From Eretmocerus hayati (Eukaryota; Arthropoda; Insecta; Hymenoptera; Aphelinidae), in the NCBI GenBank assembly GCA_029851415.1, contig CM056741.1, forward strand, positions 163,295,685 to 163,359,684: a stretch of 64,000 bases of DNA, read 5' to 3'. The notes under the pieces were generated by a model. That model was not told the DNA's origin. It saw nothing but the letters and a program-made list of their open reading frames with translations, and made no database searches. The translations under genes were made by a program, and so were the position numbers. Positions 33,011 to 45,500 of this stretch are shown here, in pieces; positions within the stretch are counted from its first letter, which is position 1, and every line of letters begins with the position of its first letter.

Positions 33011-36000
33011 ACTTGGTCAGTTGAATTTCGTTGTTCAAACTAAGGTTGCAAAGTCTCTAGTTTATCGGCATAATGTCGTGAGACTTTCATGCTCATCCTC
33101 TCGATTTAATCGGAATCAGAATTTTTTTTTTCAGAGGAGAAAATACCCATTTTTGTATTGAACTGTACAAGAAGTTCGCACTGTTCAATGAAGGTGGTCA
33201 CAGTCCCCCCGGATGCCAGGGTAACTGTAGCCACTAGTTTTTTTACACTTCTTAAGAATACAAATGAATGAAAATGAATTCTGAGTACAGGATTCTAATG
33301 AAGAAGTTGAGACGCGTCGGATGACTTGAGATGCGTAAAAGTTTGGTCGGAAAATCGCAATGAGAATTCAATTAGTCGATTCGGTTTACGGTATCTGATT
33401 ATATTTCACTTCGGTATTCGATTTCCGATTAATTATGTAGAAAAATCCATTTCAACAGGACCGTCAGATTTCGACGTTTGATAAATAATTCATTGTGAAC
33501 TGCACAAAAAGATTTGTTAAAATTTCACATGTATACTAGTATAGCTGTTGAGTAGCATCTCCTCATTCCTCAGGTGGAATTTCATACATTTTGCTTGAAA
33601 AAAGTATCACTAACGCAAGAAATGGCACCATGTTCACATGATAATCAAATTTTTATTTTGAGTCTAGAGATACAAAACTCTTGCTAAGAATAAAAAGTTG
33701 TCTACATCTCTGATGCGTAGATTTTCTGAATACCAGACGGAATTCTATTTCAAGGTGCAATAAAGATCAACTAAGTAATTCACTAACTATGTATATAATT
33801 TTTCAGGAGTCAATTTGTTCACACCGTATGTGAACATGATACTCAAAAAAACTACACAAAAATTCTCCAAGGCATCACAACACATGAATTTTCGAAAATA
33901 AATCATCGGGTACATTTCTGAAAAAAGTGGACTTCCCCCGTAATGAGATTATTTAGTTGGACGTTAGATTTCAATCCATTACCCCCCTGTACAATGAATT
34001 TTCTGTGAAGCGCGCGACTAACCGAGAAACAATTACGTCTCCCAGGACAAACGTCATCCCCTAGTTTATAAAGAAAAGAAATTTCGATGAACATAAGTTC
34101 CTGTGCGTCAGTCACAACTTAAGAAGGCCATTATTTCGTGACAGAATATTATATGTATAACGTGAAAAACAGTAACAACTCTTCGACTATCGATAAAAAC
34201 GCACAAATCACTCAAATTCACACTTGAAATGATGACCTATTCCTAGAAATCATTCCTAATAAAGTATTTACCAATTTTTATACGGAAATAGCATCTCAAC
34301 ACTATTTGGAACATTTCTTGTTCATGAAAATAGAAAATGCAAAAGAATCAATTTCTCGTCCAAATGAAGTCCTGCACCTGCATATATACGTAGAATCAAT
34401 ATCACATCATCCTCACGTGGATGAGAAGATAGTTCAACCATTAATTTTGCCTCTATATTTTATACCACTTTAGTATCCCTTTCTCAAGGTAAATAAAACC
34501 CACACAAGATATTCCAAATCTTTACTATGGCATAAGCCTGCTACTCCAGGCTAATGTTGACAATTAAAGAGTTTCAAAATTCAAGCCTCTTGAACTTTCG
34601 ATCTTCTGTATCAATTTTATTCTCTGTTTAATTACTTTTTACCATACAATACCGCTTATACTTGAACAAACTGTGAAGATCCAAAGCATTCTCTTCGGGA
34701 AGTTTCAAAAAACCCTTCCCGATTTACAGTAAAAGCATATTCATCGACACTCGTATGTTATGTGAATCTACCCTCAAATTTTGTGTGCCGTTCAAAACTC
34801 AATATATAATTAAATCTCTTTCAGCGATGATTTGTGGCTTACTCGAAAGTCTTCGAGAAAATTGAATAATTTTCAAAAACGGAGTTTAATATCAAAATTG
34901 TTTTTGCAGTATAGTAAGATTGGTATTAGCAGGCTCGCAAAAAGAAAATTTCCTATTGTATTCTTATCTCTGGTAATTAATTTACGATAGCCTCCGTACG
35001 TACTGATAGCTAACAACTGTAATAGACTTGGTGACTCATATTTGCACGATTTATTTCATTCTCAACGTACCGCAAAATTCTACATTCGTTAAAATAGAGT
35101 TTCAAAAAGTACTAAACAACACAATATCAACACATTAACCAGACCTCTTTTAAAAATTCGCCATATGTTTGAGAATATCTATGTCGTGACGAGGCTGATA
35201 AAAAATCTGTACCATCGAAACCATGAGAAACAACATCATGTATAAAATCTAACAAGGGCTCGTAAAATGTAACCGCACAATCGATTTAAGATGACCCCGG
35301 TACTTGTAGTAGTACCTCGATCTTTTTTTGCTCATTTAACGGAATTAATTGAATACTATGCAGCAGAGCGGCTCGCAATGTTATACAAAAAGGAAACGCG
35401 TGGGAGTCTGATGTAGCAGACTCGGTCAGGCTTATCGACGACGACAAAGTGAATCGCGAGTTCTCGATTTCGTATCTTCTCTCTTTTATTTTAACAACTT
35501 CCGTCTGCGAGTAAATGTTGTTTAATTGTTGTTTCGGGTGATAACATTTGTGGCTTGAATTATTTATTGATATTAAATTATATAGTGATACTTACTTTTA
35601 CTGAATTCAAAAGTTGCGACGAGTAAAATTTTCATTCAAATGGAGCTTGAGCTTGAATCGTTCCCAAGTTTGAGCAAGTGGCGCCATCGTACGGGCTTGA
35701 TTTCAAAACATCGGAGAGCGCTCTGTAAATTCTGCAATGCAACTGCAGGCAGAGTGCAATGTGCATGTGATGCATTCGATGCATCTTTGGCATGGTATAG
35801 AGGCAAAAGGAACTTCCGAGTCACGTTTTGTTGTTATTTTACTGAAAAATAATTTCTCATGAAAATTTTCTCTTGAGATAAATTTAGGAAAATTTGAAAA
35901 ATATGAAAAATTACTCACAAGAAATTTTTACACTCTTTTCAGTATCCATTTGGCTTGGCTTGTGATCAAAATAGATATTGATAAAGCATGCTCGAGCGCA

Positions 36001-36553
36001 TAGTTTCTTAACAATAAACATTAGAGATGCGGCCGTATACTATATCTGACATCAGACGATTGCTTCAGCGTCAGATAAGCTCGTTCACGGCATTTTTGGT
36101 CCAATTTTTAGGATATAATCTTCCTTTCACTCACTTCCTATTGAACAACCTCGTCAGCCTTATTACTGTGCTATGGATAACACAAACACGTGGCTTTGTT
36201 TACGATTTAGACATCTTGAACTTGTTACACTTTCATTACAACGATGATATCAACTTTAAACGTCCAAAATACTCTATCTTTGCATTAAAATGAAGGTTAT
36301 ATCGATTGATCTAGAGCTCGATGATTTTTTCCTATCATACTTCTACGATTGATTTAGGTATACAATTACAAGATACAAAGTTTCATCTCGGTTCTGTATT
36401 TGAGTATGACCTAACGTCAATATTCGTTGATATACTACTGAGTGTGTCCAAACTCTAACCTGGAAATTGATAGTGTTGTTATTGATATTGCCAATAGGTG
36501 TATTCAACTAATGTGTAAGGATCGACGAAAATCTATCATATTCCATCGAAGCG
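33011..36553. other. Intergenic / 5' flank of the DCST1-like gene
   Basis: AT-rich. Frames at 33903-34115 (-), 35640-35852 (+) and 36027-36293 (+) are short and unsupported. A GC-richer patch at 35630-35800 has two-sided frames. Acceptor-like TATTGCCAATAG at 36485-36496 precedes the first coding exon of DCST1 and could start its exon after a 5' UTR intron. Confidence 0.4.
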
Positions 36554-39500
36554 ATGGCGTTTTTCCAATTGGTATGGAAAGCCAATCGGCTAAAAAGTAT
36601 CAGTCGCGAGTATCACGAAGAAAAATTGCGCTCTATCGAAATAGCAAGAGGCAAAGAGGTTCATCTTTCATTTCGTCAACGATTGCGTCGACGGAGAATA
36701 CTGTGAGTAGAAACATTGCATTTTTTGACCAAAAAACTAATTTGTGAAAGTATCAAAAATTTCGTCGTGAAAAGTCAGCTATCACTACTCGTTTAAATTA
36801 AAATTGCTCCCATCTTTTGCATTTCATCTCTCTAATTATTCAAAAGAAATTTTGGTATCTCTGTGACTGTGTTGTACTTGAAAAATTGTCACCACAATAT
36901 GAAATTATAATATTTCAGATTGAAGAGAAAATTGCGAAATATTTGGAGGACCTTCAGTTGTTGTCCAGAAGAATCATGGCTACACAAAAAAGCTGTTCTA
37001 CTGAGAACAGATGGAACTGTAGAAAATTACATATTGACAAGCACGATCGGTTTCATAGGTGGAACAATTCTCACCTATCTATTCTTCATATTCTTCGTGT
37101 TCCAACTGCATTTCAGTTTGACATCTGCAACATTCATTTGCTCAATACTTGGACTACTCTTGACACTGGGACTAGCTTTCTCTCCTCGAGTTAGGTATGA
37201 ATTATCAAATTATTATACCAAAGCAAAAAAATTTTACACGATAAAAATGCGCATGTGAATGTAAAATCTTGTCTCAATTTTAGTGGTAAATCGTAAAAAG
37301 GTGAAGAGTTGAGTAAAATTGCATCGCGCTTAGGTGAACGTTATTAGGTAAGGGGCAAAAAAGTGCTTTAAATTGTTGTGTGCTGGTATCAGAACCGGGC
37401 AAGAAGTCGTTACGACCTTAGTATTTCGAATAAGCTATGTGCAGGAAACACAACAGTTTTAATAATTATATGGAATATTTAGAGCATTGTACGGTTGAAG
37501 AAATTTAATGATGATTCACACCTTGAAGTAAATTGTCGCACATCGTGCACGAATAGGAAATGTCGGGAGCAAAAAGATTGTTGAATAGTGTAACGAAAAC
37601 TTTTTGTTTTGCCTAGTTCGTGGTTGTTGTTTTCCCACTAAAATTTCAAGTCTGATCAATTGTGGGTTTTTGCAAACAAAACATTTTCTCCAAATTGAAA
37701 TTTTCAGAAACATAGCCCAAAGAAAAATAATCGTGATGTGAGTCTTGAAAAAATTTCCTCAAATCAACTATTTTGCGAGAAGCTTTTAGACCACGGGCTT
37801 ACTGTAAATATGTGAGATTTATTCATATCTAAACGAAAAATTTATTGAAAACATTTTCATGCAGCGTGTACTCAACATAGGTATGTTAGACTGCTAAAAA
37901 GTTATGATTACCATCTCGTCGAGATGAAGGTGGCTTGTAAATGACCAAATACGCTTTTAAACTCCAAAAAAAAAAACACTGCATAATTTGCCTCAGTTGC
38001 TCGCAGAAAGGGCATAGTAGAAGAAACTAATAAGGAATTAATGATATGCTTGCACATCAGGTGCTACGTGCTGTTATTCCTGCCACAATTCTTCTCCAAA
38101 AGAGGTCGTCAGGCGCTCATGGCGTACGCTTTTATCCTGGCACTGAGTGGACCAGCCAAAAACACCCTGTACAACGTAGGCGTACTATCAGAATCTCTAT
38201 CCTGTGGCCAGGTAAACTTGCTTTGAAACTTTTGTACAGTCTATGCATGAAGGTTGTTTTGCATTGTAATCACAGCCCGGAAATCATACTTACCCGGTCG
38301 TTTGTAAGTATGACACGCTTTATGGTGACCACTGATGGTCATACACTAAGTTTCTACTGCAGTTTGGATGCTATATAACTGTACATTCCGACAGGCTGCA
38401 TTCTGACATTTGAGATTTTTTTGTGCACACTCTGGCGTGAGACTGAATTTGAGACTACATTTTCATACTTTCAATCCACGGTAAGAATATATTCTCAAGC
38501 TAATCTGCATGAGAGACAACGTTTCGTACTTTGATAGGCATTCTACCATGAAATTGTGCTTATCTCTTCCATTCAACTTGCATCAATTCAGAACATGATT
38601 GCTACAAGATTCGGCCAGTTCAGGTAAGACAGTCAAATGAAAACGGATCAACGAATTAAATCCCCTCCGCGATAAAATATGTCGTTCTAGAGATAAAATG
38701 AACTTACTTACACGTGTTTTTTTGTTTAGCCCAGATCGAGATGAACCTGGTCGATTGTATCGAAAAATTTATGGTGCTCAAAAATGTGCATAGAATCCCA
38801 AAAAGAGACAGTTAATTCGATGGAGAATGAAGAAATGCAATTACTCAAAAACATAAATCGGTATCCTCTTTAATTTTTTTAGAGTACCTTGAACGATGCC
38901 AAATATGATGCAATTGGTCCGGTAGGCGCTAAAAAATCGTGGGAGCCGCTCAAAATTTTTGGAAATTTTTACATTCTGAAAATCCGAGAATTTGGCTACT
39001 GTAAGAGCTTTCACGCTCTTGTTTGCACGATGTAAAAAATAATCAAAAAATAATTGAAATGGAATTTTTTCGCTCTTCAAGATGCTGTTTGTGGAATCGC
39101 TCCATATTCATCCACGTCTAAATGGTCGTTGAGAGAGTAAGGACGTTTTTCCTCAAAATTCTTGAAATTACATCAGTTGTCTGCAACCAACAATAAGGGT
39201 TGAAAGGAAAATCGAAAATCACAGAAAGTTAGCGTTTTTCCTCATCTCCAAAATGCTTCTTTTCTAAGCCCCGAGCTAAGCCTTCTACGTTGATCTGGGC
39301 TCAAGCAATCGACGTTTGAGCAAGAGAGGATTCTATACCACCGTTAGGGAATTTTTGCACGGTACTGTACAATTTTTTTCGAGGAAAATTTCTTAGCATC
39401 TCATACGATTTTTCAGCGCCTACCGGACCAACTGCATCATGTGTGGCATCATTCACAGTACTTTCAAGAAAAATTCAAGAGGATACGAATTTATGATTTG

Positions 39501-42500
39501 AGGAATCGCATAATTTCATTTTTCATCAAATTGTCACTTTTTGGGATTTTATGCGAATTTTTGATCACCATAGAGTTCCTTTCTGGGAGAATACGTTGTC
39601 TTTGATACAATCCATCAAGGCTCATCTTGAGAGACCCATTGGGAGCAGAGTTGTGGAGTTTTTACCAGTTTCAGAATGCCAATTTTAATTTTCGGCTCCA
39701 AAGTGGAAATCTGCATAGCTCCGATGCAAAGTCGATCTCGGCTGAATAAATAAAAAAAAAAAAAAAAAAAAACGTGGCGCTTCATTTATTTTCTCTCTAC
39801 AACTGTATACTTCTTCGCGGAGGGAATCCAATTTTTCGGCCCTTCTTCACTAAACGGTCTCAAATGGAATAGCCCGATTGCTACATTCGACTGGCCTTGA
39901 ACATTTTTTGGTTATTAGAAGCCGGGGAAATGTTGTTACTAAAAGTTGTGGATCGTTGAAATAATAATGAATCAATGATAATAATGTGTTTATTTTTCAA
40001 TCGTAACCAACAATTTATTCTCAAACATTATTTCGAAACTATATGGTCCCACATCAAATACAGGCATATTCATTCACTTTGCTCCTTCCCGTTAACATAT
40101 CAAAAACAAAAGAATCTTGAAGAGCCGGTACCATGCTATACTATCAAAATAAAATCAAAGTCCGATGTTCATCGACATCGAGATCGACATCAAGCGCAAC
40201 TATCGCCTTGGAAATCAGGTTGAAAGACTCTGCACTTTACCACGCTTATTTTCTCATTCATAACATACCCATCCAACTCATATTTTTACAGATTTTGTGA
40301 TTCAATTTAAGACGTAAGATATTCCAGAATATACTATAGTTCTCTTATCAGTCGAGCAATCTCACGATGAAAAAATCCGCAATCATCTACACGTTATGAG
40401 CTTGATGGAATCAAGGACTTACTAAAAAGATGGACATTGTTTCATAAAACACACTCCAACATCTTGAAAGTAGAATGACCAAAATTGTAAATATTAGATC
40501 CAAACAAAAACACACTCACCGAGTCAATTTTGACAACTTGTTAAATAGTTTTGCAAGACCGAAACGTTTCATCAATAACCTATATCTTGTAAAATTTACA
40601 TTGAATATATGATCAGACAGAGCTTCAACAGGCGAGAATCAGATATCAATAAATATGTTCGTCATTCGTGCAAAAAAGATAACAATCAGGAGTGAAAGTG
40701 TTCTTTCTACGTATTTTAACTTGAAAAAGTACAAAATAATTTTTAACAACTTAATCAAAGTTGGAACAAAATGTGCAACGGAAATTACGAGTGCATGATT
40801 TGGCGTAATTTTGAAAAAATGAGAGTGTTCAAGTCATTTTTGCAACAGCCTTAAAAATACGGTCTCTATGCTCAGCTGGTATACTATCCAAATGAAATGC
40901 GGGCAAGTCCACGATTTCCTTGATATTGGTTATAATATAGCGTATACATTCAGTCTCCAATTTTTTGGCACTATACTTGTCTGCAATGTTCAAGTATTCT
41001 ACTACATTTTCATTTTCAAGAGCTTTTACGAGAGTCTGTTCACAAACAGATTTCAATTTTATAACAGCGTACATATCTGCAATTTTCAATAACTCAAGAG
41101 CATAGATTTCTATCTTATTTACTTTACCTGCATATATATAACGGAAAAATTCTTTCATTACTTCATGCGACTGGTCTTCAACATTGACCTTATTATTAAT
41201 GCTTTCTTTACAATCATTATTAAACATAGCAGCAAAATAAACGCTGCGACTGGACAAAATACTTTTATGTAATTTAAATTCTTGCTCCCCCACAATAAAA
41301 GTAACGTCACTAAATTTACCACTTTCAAAAAGAAGCTCCTGATCTTGTGAAAGCAAAATGTGGTGCTCATTTTGAAAGATGTTGTTGTGTTCATTGACAT
41401 CGTGACAGGCGATAATAAAGCACGAAATTTTTAGTGGATCGTTCTTCATTGAGCGATGAGAGACTGTAATTGCATATTTAGATTTTTCAGCAAAGTTTTG
41501 AGGTGAAGTTTCTATCAACGTATCATCATAAATATATTGACGTGCTCCTGCAAAACCAATAGATACACGAAACTTGATTGCAAAAATACATTTTCCCGGT
41601 TCAGCATTTTCCAAATGTACAATACTTAAACAATTATGATTGGCACAGCCACATTCATCAGAAGATTTATAACAAAAAGACAATTGCCATTCGTGAGTGT
41701 TACCAGATAGATCATGGAATCCAAAAGGACAAGATTCCAAGTACTCCCCTTCATCACCTATATTCCAGTTCAAGTAAAGTTCCCAATTAACGACCATTTT
41801 GAATGGCACGATCTCGACTATTTGAAGTGCCCCAGGTCCGTCCTCATCAGCTATCATGACTATAGTGTTGTAGATTCTGCGTTTGCTACAGCTATGAAAA
41901 AGACTTTGGTCAGTTTCTAGGGAATAGTCAGTGTGTAAAAATTTGGGACAGTGGCGTAACATCTTGAGAGGACTCGCGATATGAAATCACCGATGTAAGG
42001 GCATGCGGTAAGCCGTGCAAGCTGAAAGTTATTTTTCGCTCAAATTGTCCTTTGACTTAGGATGAATGATGAGAAGACGAGTAATCGTATTATCATCTTG
42101 ATTGAATTAGTCCTCTCGTCGTTTAGCCCAAATCGCAAGAGAGTTGGATAAAAGTGCTTGTTACAATGCGCTCTTTTCGATTTTCTGCAATACTCTCATA
42201 ATTGGAGGTCACCAGTGACTTATAGAGTGTAAGTTATACCTCGAATTAGACAATAACAATAATTCGACAGTTCATATCTCAATCTTTGTCTCATCAAAAT
42301 TTCAAAATAAGATGCAAATGGATAGGGGCAGATTTGACATGTTTTTACTAAAACTTCGATCCATCCGTTCACTACGACTCTGTTTTGGGACATGAGTTGT
42401 GACAGCTGGTTCAGGCTTATAATTTCGAAAGCGGACAACGAATTGCAGACATACCTCAGATTGTTTTTCCACTATTTTTAATCGATTCTATGGTCCAAAA

Positions 42501-45500
42501 ATGAACTTTTCACTCTCTGTGGGTCCAAAAAAAATTTTTTGTTTCCGTGGGGATTATCTTTGTAATAGTGTTTTTAGGAAAAAGTACCAATCTTTTTTCA
42601 GTAAAATTTATTTTACTGAAAAATTTTCAGTAAAATAAATTTTTAAGGAAATTCTATCCGCTTCAAGATGCTCTTGGTCGCCTAGCCCTAAATTTAAAAC
42701 TGTCAAATCGGCAGCGAGTTTAGTAGCGCTGCGCCGGGGGCCCGATATAAGCCCGAGTATAAGCCCATATGCTAAACGCGCGAAATGGTTTTCACGTGTT
42801 TCCCGCCCCAGGCTTGGGTTTTCCGGGAAATTGGTGAGAACCTTTTATGTAGGAAATTTTACGTTCTACAATTTAGGTCTGTACAAACTTACGTAAAAAT
42901 GCATATTTCTTAAGTTTTTTGCAAAAACCATAATTTTGCACTGAAAATTGTTAATAACAAAAAACACAGGGGTTTTCGAGCTGACGACCTCGTGTATTCG
43001 ATTCAGCGCCTCAAAATACACGAGAATACACCTTGAAATCTTCTGGAATACGGATTTTAACTCAGACCTCCCCCCCCCCCCCGCCAGGACTAGACGGGCA
43101 GATAGTGATCCGAAGTCAGAGTGACGCACCTAATACGTCCGTACGATTAAAAGTTTGAATTTTCAACAGTATCAATCAGGGCATGCAGGAGGTTCTTAGC
43201 ATGTTATTAGAACACACATCTGATTTGACAGATAATTTCAGGAAACAACTCGATCATTCCTCACAAGAATTTCACCTCGAGTTTCCACTCGTGAATATTT
43301 GGTTTATCGGTCGGGTATTATATGAATTGGAAATACTCACTTTTCACTTGGGCCGAGGTCGAATCAATTATCAAATTGATGAACAATGGCATCAGTCTCA
43401 ATCAATAATGCGGCAGTTCAGCACGTTCAGCAACAGTCAAAACAACAAGAGTCGGGACGAAGGTTATGTGAGGCTGGTGGTCAGTCAGCAGGGGCATGGT
43501 CACCCCTTTAACCGCCCCCGTAATAAGCTCCGAGTAGAGGCTCCAAGCCGATGCCCATCATGCGGGGACTCACACGGAAATTGTTATGACCTTGTATTTT
43601 GACGAGCATGCTACGAATCACTGCATTGAAATTTCCCTACGCGTATTTTATTGAAATACACTCGGTTTAAAAGTTTTTAGGTTGTTCTGTCAAGTAATTT
43701 TTCTCATTTTCGAAGATTAAGGGTCGAGATTCCAGTTCCGTGCATTGTTATATTTCCAATTCGATGTATATTGTCAGCGTGAACGTCGGAGTAATCGCTG
43801 CTGATGGGTATTCTCGAAATTTTCTCCCGAGACACACAATCGAACCGACACTTTTCCATAATACGGCCAGAATGCTTCAGCCCCCGAGCCGTATGCCTCA
43901 TTCTTATCATAGAATTTTCACTAAAAATGAAGAATTTTTTAAATGCTCACAGCGTATCCTAAATTTATTCTGGGTCGCTTTTGCGTCGCGGGTGAAATTC
44001 TAAGGAAACATGTCAAATAATTGAAATAATCAAATTTTAGTGCGAGAGAAGGCCCGGAATTGAAATTCCAAGTGATGCATCAACATTTGTAGCCAAAAAT
44101 CAGGATTCAATCATTTGCGCGCGACCGGTCATTAAATACATTTAATAACTCTAAAAATAAGCAAAGGTTAAATATTACTATCGATCATTATTCATAAAGT
44201 AATGGAGATCTTCAAGAAAATTCGAACCCGAGTTTCACGCCAGAGACAGTTGAAGGACATGGCTGTACTATGCTCTTTAGAGAAAAAGTGGCTATACATG
44301 ATAACAATTAATCCAGTGAATCATTTGCTCGTCACTATTATAAGTATATAGGCTCAATATTTTTTTAAAGAGAAGATCTATGGAAGTAACAAATTTCTCT
44401 CCTCATTGCAAACAGGAAAGGCTGAAAGAGGCAGTGAGAAGCGTGATAGACCTCGTGAAGCAGCCGTTTTACGCGCTACGAGATTCCCTCTCCAAAATCG
44501 TCAAATCTCTCAAAGCTATCGTAAAACGGATAAGGCAGGTGCTGATCGCGATGAAGAGGCTAGTGCTAAGTATTCGTGAGTCATGATATAAGTACACCGT
44601 AACAAAGTTAAACCAACTCTTCTTGCGCTACCTTATTTATAGTTATGCAAACATACATGGAGCTCAATTCCCCTATATGAGAATGCAAAAAAATCACCTT
44701 TCTTCAAAGCTATCTCTGAAAGTATAATAGCACTTATTAAAGATGATAGATAACGTTACCGCACAAAAGTATGCAAACGGTAAAGACCGAATTCCTTCTC
44801 TTGCTTGTGAGATCGGAAATTGAGATAGGTCTAATTGAGAATTGTCTGATGTTGCTCCACCTTGCGATGATGAAGATCTTTCATTTTAGAAGTAGGATTA
44901 AAACAAAAGTAAGGTACTTTGAGACCCATGTAGCTATTCGTGATTTGGCTTTTGCCCGGAAAAATTAGAAAATGTACTAATGCTTCAATAGAGTTGTATC
45001 CATTTTTTGTTTCTTTTTCAAAAAAGACGAGATTTTTTTTGAAACGTCACTCTAAAAAGTTGATGACCTGGATGTGGTTTTTACAGTTCGAGTAATTGAG
45101 TCAGTATTCGACTGGTTGGGCAGCATTGTGAGCGTATGCAACGCAAAATTGGGTACGCCTTACGATCGTTGCGAGCAGCTTCTCGAGGATGCAGTCTCGA
45201 GCTGCAAGGAAAAATTGGGCGACGTCGTTGGATCGGTCTGCAGCGTCGCCTACCTCAGCAAGACGATCTGTTTCCCACTCAAACCGATCGATGTTATCTG
45301 CATCATGGTTTCTTTTGTATCCGATACAATCGTCGGCGATGTCAAGCAAAGTTCGTTTCATCAAATCATAGACTCTGACCCGCTCAACTTTCCATCAACT
45401 TTATCTCGAATTTTCAACCGTCAAAAGTGATAAAAGATAATAATTCGAATACGTGATGACCAATTGAATCACGTTTCCAAGATGCCATCAATTTTCAAAT

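Larger units (their letters stand above)
38212..44415 (+). other. DCST1 intron 3 (6.2 kb)
   Basis: Donor CAG|GTAAAC at 38211/38212 and acceptor AACAG at 44411-44415, phase 0. It holds the foldback at 38727-39640, the minus-strand MATH-BTB gene, a TTAA-MITE relative and a hairpin. An open frame at 43183-43602 (+, 139 codons) has no domain. The rest is AT-rich without recognisable content. Confidence 0.75.

Noticed and set aside
35640..35852. Candidate N-terminal exon of DCST1 (70 codons)
   Set aside because: No donor in a compatible phase leads to the exon at 36554, which has its own good ATG and an upstream in-frame stop.
43183..43602. 139-codon frame in DCST1 intron 3
   Set aside because: No domain; the Cys-pair near its end is not part of a recognisable zinc finger.
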